This document shows, piece after piece, positions 31,396-32,950 of a stretch of 32,950 nt of DNA. Source of the stretch: Lactifluus volemus (Eukaryota; Basidiomycota; Agaricomycetes; Russulales; Russulaceae). The position numbers were made by a program, and so were the translations under genes. Each line of letters begins with the position of its first letter. The first letter of the stretch is position 1. The stretch lies in NCBI GenBank assembly GCA_022376515.1, contig WTXI01000374.1, positions 1 to 32,950 of the forward strand. The letters run 5' to 3'. Below the pieces are notes generated by a model. The model ran no database searches. It was not told the origin of the DNA and saw only the letters and a list, made by a program, of their open reading frames with translations.

Positions 31396-31498
31396 TCTCG
31401 CCAAAGCGCCACTGTCACGATATGCCCACACGTCACTCCAATAAGCTTGTAACTGTCATCCTTGATTTTAACCATAACTTTGAATGTACTGTAAAGGA
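31396..31498. repeat. Dispersed repeat, copy between the F-box genes
   Basis: This is the partner of 23921-24035, in the same orientation, with similar words in the same order. It lies between F-box gene 1 and F-box gene 2 and has no coding content. Confidence 0.6.
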
Positions 31499-31759
31499 TA
31501 CCAGCACGGCGGCAAATGGACTATGGGTCATTGGTTGTGACGGGCCGGTAGGTCCGCGCGAGGAGGTTCTAGGCTGAGGCATGTGATTGCTCCTGTTGGA
31601 CCTCGACAACGCGTCAGTCCGAGTCAACTTCTTTTCAGATGGATAGACGCTCAAATAGCAAAAACGTTGCACGTCAACGGAAGAAATTGTTTTTTCTACA
31701 ACTGCCCGGTAGGTCTCACCAAGAACAACCCAACGATTACTGAGTTGTCGCGGCGTTGT

Positions 31760-32950
31760 TGTTCGGTGTACTGGGCCTAGTGTCCCACGAGTAACAATCA
31801 GATCTCTCCCCGACAATGTCCTCCTAGAGATATTCGATTCCTATCGAGTTGTTATCAACAACTCCAAAGATGAATTACCATGGAATTGGGAAAAGCTGGT
31901 GCACGTATGCCAACGATGGCGATACCTCATTTTCGAATGGCCAATTCGTCTCAATCTGCAGCTCTTTTGCAAAGAGAAATCACCTGTGAAGGAAATGTTG
32001 GATGTCTGGCCACCAATTCCTCTCGCTATCCAAGTCGACTGCAGCAACTCGAGTATTTGGTCAGAGTCGAACGGCTGGCGCCGAGCCTTCTCGACAACCT
32101 CATTCCCGCATTGGAGCGTCGTGATCGCGTACGCCGTATTGATATCGCCAGTCCAACGGAATGTTCGTGGGAAGAAATTGTCACGGCAATGCAGGACCAT
32201 ATCCAAGCATTGAGATACTTTTCGTTGGAGTCACTTGAAGAGGAGCCTCCCCTTCCCCTTCGATACATTCTTGAATGGATATGCCCCGTGTCTACAATAT
32301 TTTGCTCTCGGGCAAGTCTCATTCCGTCGTTGCCAAGATTTTCTCGTATACAAAGACCTCACATCTCTCCATCTTTTCTGTATCGTTTATCCTGGGTACA
32401 TGCCACCCGAGACAATGGCCACATGCCTGTCCGCGTTGCCAAAGCTCAAATCCCTTGAGATCAGTTTTGTGGCAATCCCGAAATGCCGACGCCTCACCCC
32501 AAGGAGGAAACCAAGCTTCATTGCCACCGACCCGGTTCGTTCTCTCCGCTCTACGGAGTTGTATTTCGGTGGTGCGAGCAAGTATATGGAAGCCCTCGCT
32601 CGGCCCGAATAGATGCTCCTCTACTCGACAAATTCTAACATAAACTTCCATGATGTGTTTGTGGTTTAACATACCCCAAACCATGCCGGTTCTTCTGTCA
32701 CCTGGAGTCGTTCAGGCCGTCCGGTTTAACTTTGATATTCAGTCGGCATCGCAAAGCCAATATATATTTTCCCTCGCATCATTCCTCGTATCCTCCCTCG
32801 TGCACATCATGTGTCAAGTTAGATCGGCAAGTCATTTATGTAGCACGGATATGCAGATTTCTTCCTTTCCACTGTACGTCGATTCACTCAAAATCGAGTA
32901 CCGGGATGAGGACCCTTGAATTTCTTCCGAGCGATCCGGCAAGACGAGAT
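31760..32950 (+). pseudogene. F-box protein gene 2, decayed tandem copy, runs off window
   Basis: This is a direct tandem duplicate of F-box gene 1. Similarity begins upstream of the gene (about 31600 against about 29505) and runs to the window end. The second ATG of gene 1 corresponds here to GTG, with a neighbouring base lost, so the start is gone. The F-box survives (SLPDNVLLEIFDSY, LVHVCQRWRYLIFEWP). The frame then shifts near 32080 (before LIPALERRDRVRRIDIA), again near 32250 and again before ELYFGGASKYMEALA. The 3' end lies outside the window. Confidence 0.8.

Noticed and set aside
1..32950. tRNA, rRNA, snoRNA or CRISPR structures
   Set aside because: No TPsiC-like GGTTCRAnyCC box in a cloverleaf context, no rRNA core sequence and no spaced direct repeats were seen. 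The NOP58 introns showed no box C/D pair that I could support.

Overview
The window looks like nuclear DNA from a mushroom-forming basidiomycete (Agaricomycetes). The genes are dense in short introns (46-99 nt, GT-AG). The gene content is typical of that group: multi-exon microsomal cytochrome P450s, tandem old yellow enzymes, an F-box family and a NACHT-WD40 (NLR-type) protein. Every assignment rests on reading translated sequence, motifs and copy-to-copy comparison inside the window; no database search was run. Layout, left to right. (1) 1-12.4 kb is a minus-strand tandem array of P450 genes at four stages of preservation. Copy A (1-1212, cut by the window edge) is a frameshifted pseudogene. 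Copy B (3791-5855) can be spliced to an intact 505-aa protein. Copy C (8863-11019) can be spliced to an intact 503-aa protein. Copy D (about 11640-12370) is an exon-deleted relic. A and B sit in a segmental duplication of about 1.9 kb that includes their promoters and a fold-back sequence. Between A and B lie an F-box gene relic, a 257-bp MITE-like element and the 3' tail of a non-LTR retrotransposon. Another fold-back element (8391-8620) lies between B and C. (2) 12.75-14.9 kb on the plus strand is the conserved box C/D snoRNP gene NOP58, the one clear housekeeping gene. (3) 16.6-22.1 kb holds three tandem minus-strand old yellow enzymes (OYE-1, -2, -3) with the same three introns. OYE-1 has Phe where the catalytic Tyr is expected, and lacks a promoter block shared by OYE-2 and OYE-3. 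(4) 24.3-29.05 kb on the minus strand is a large NLR-like gene: an N-terminal helical domain resembling the HeLo/MLKL type, then NACHT, then 14 near-identical WD40 repeats. One single-base frameshift separates NACHT from WD40. (5) 29.6-32.95 kb holds two tandem plus-strand F-box genes, both broken by small indels. How the genes may work together: P450s and ene-reductases are common partners in oxidative or secondary metabolism, but NOP58 lies between the two arrays here, so a joint pathway is only a hypothesis. The NLR/F-box half looks like a fast-evolving accessory region, with local duplication, repeat-driven diversification and many disabled copies. The gene-free stretches were inspected, and no tRNA, rRNA or CRISPR array was recognised.
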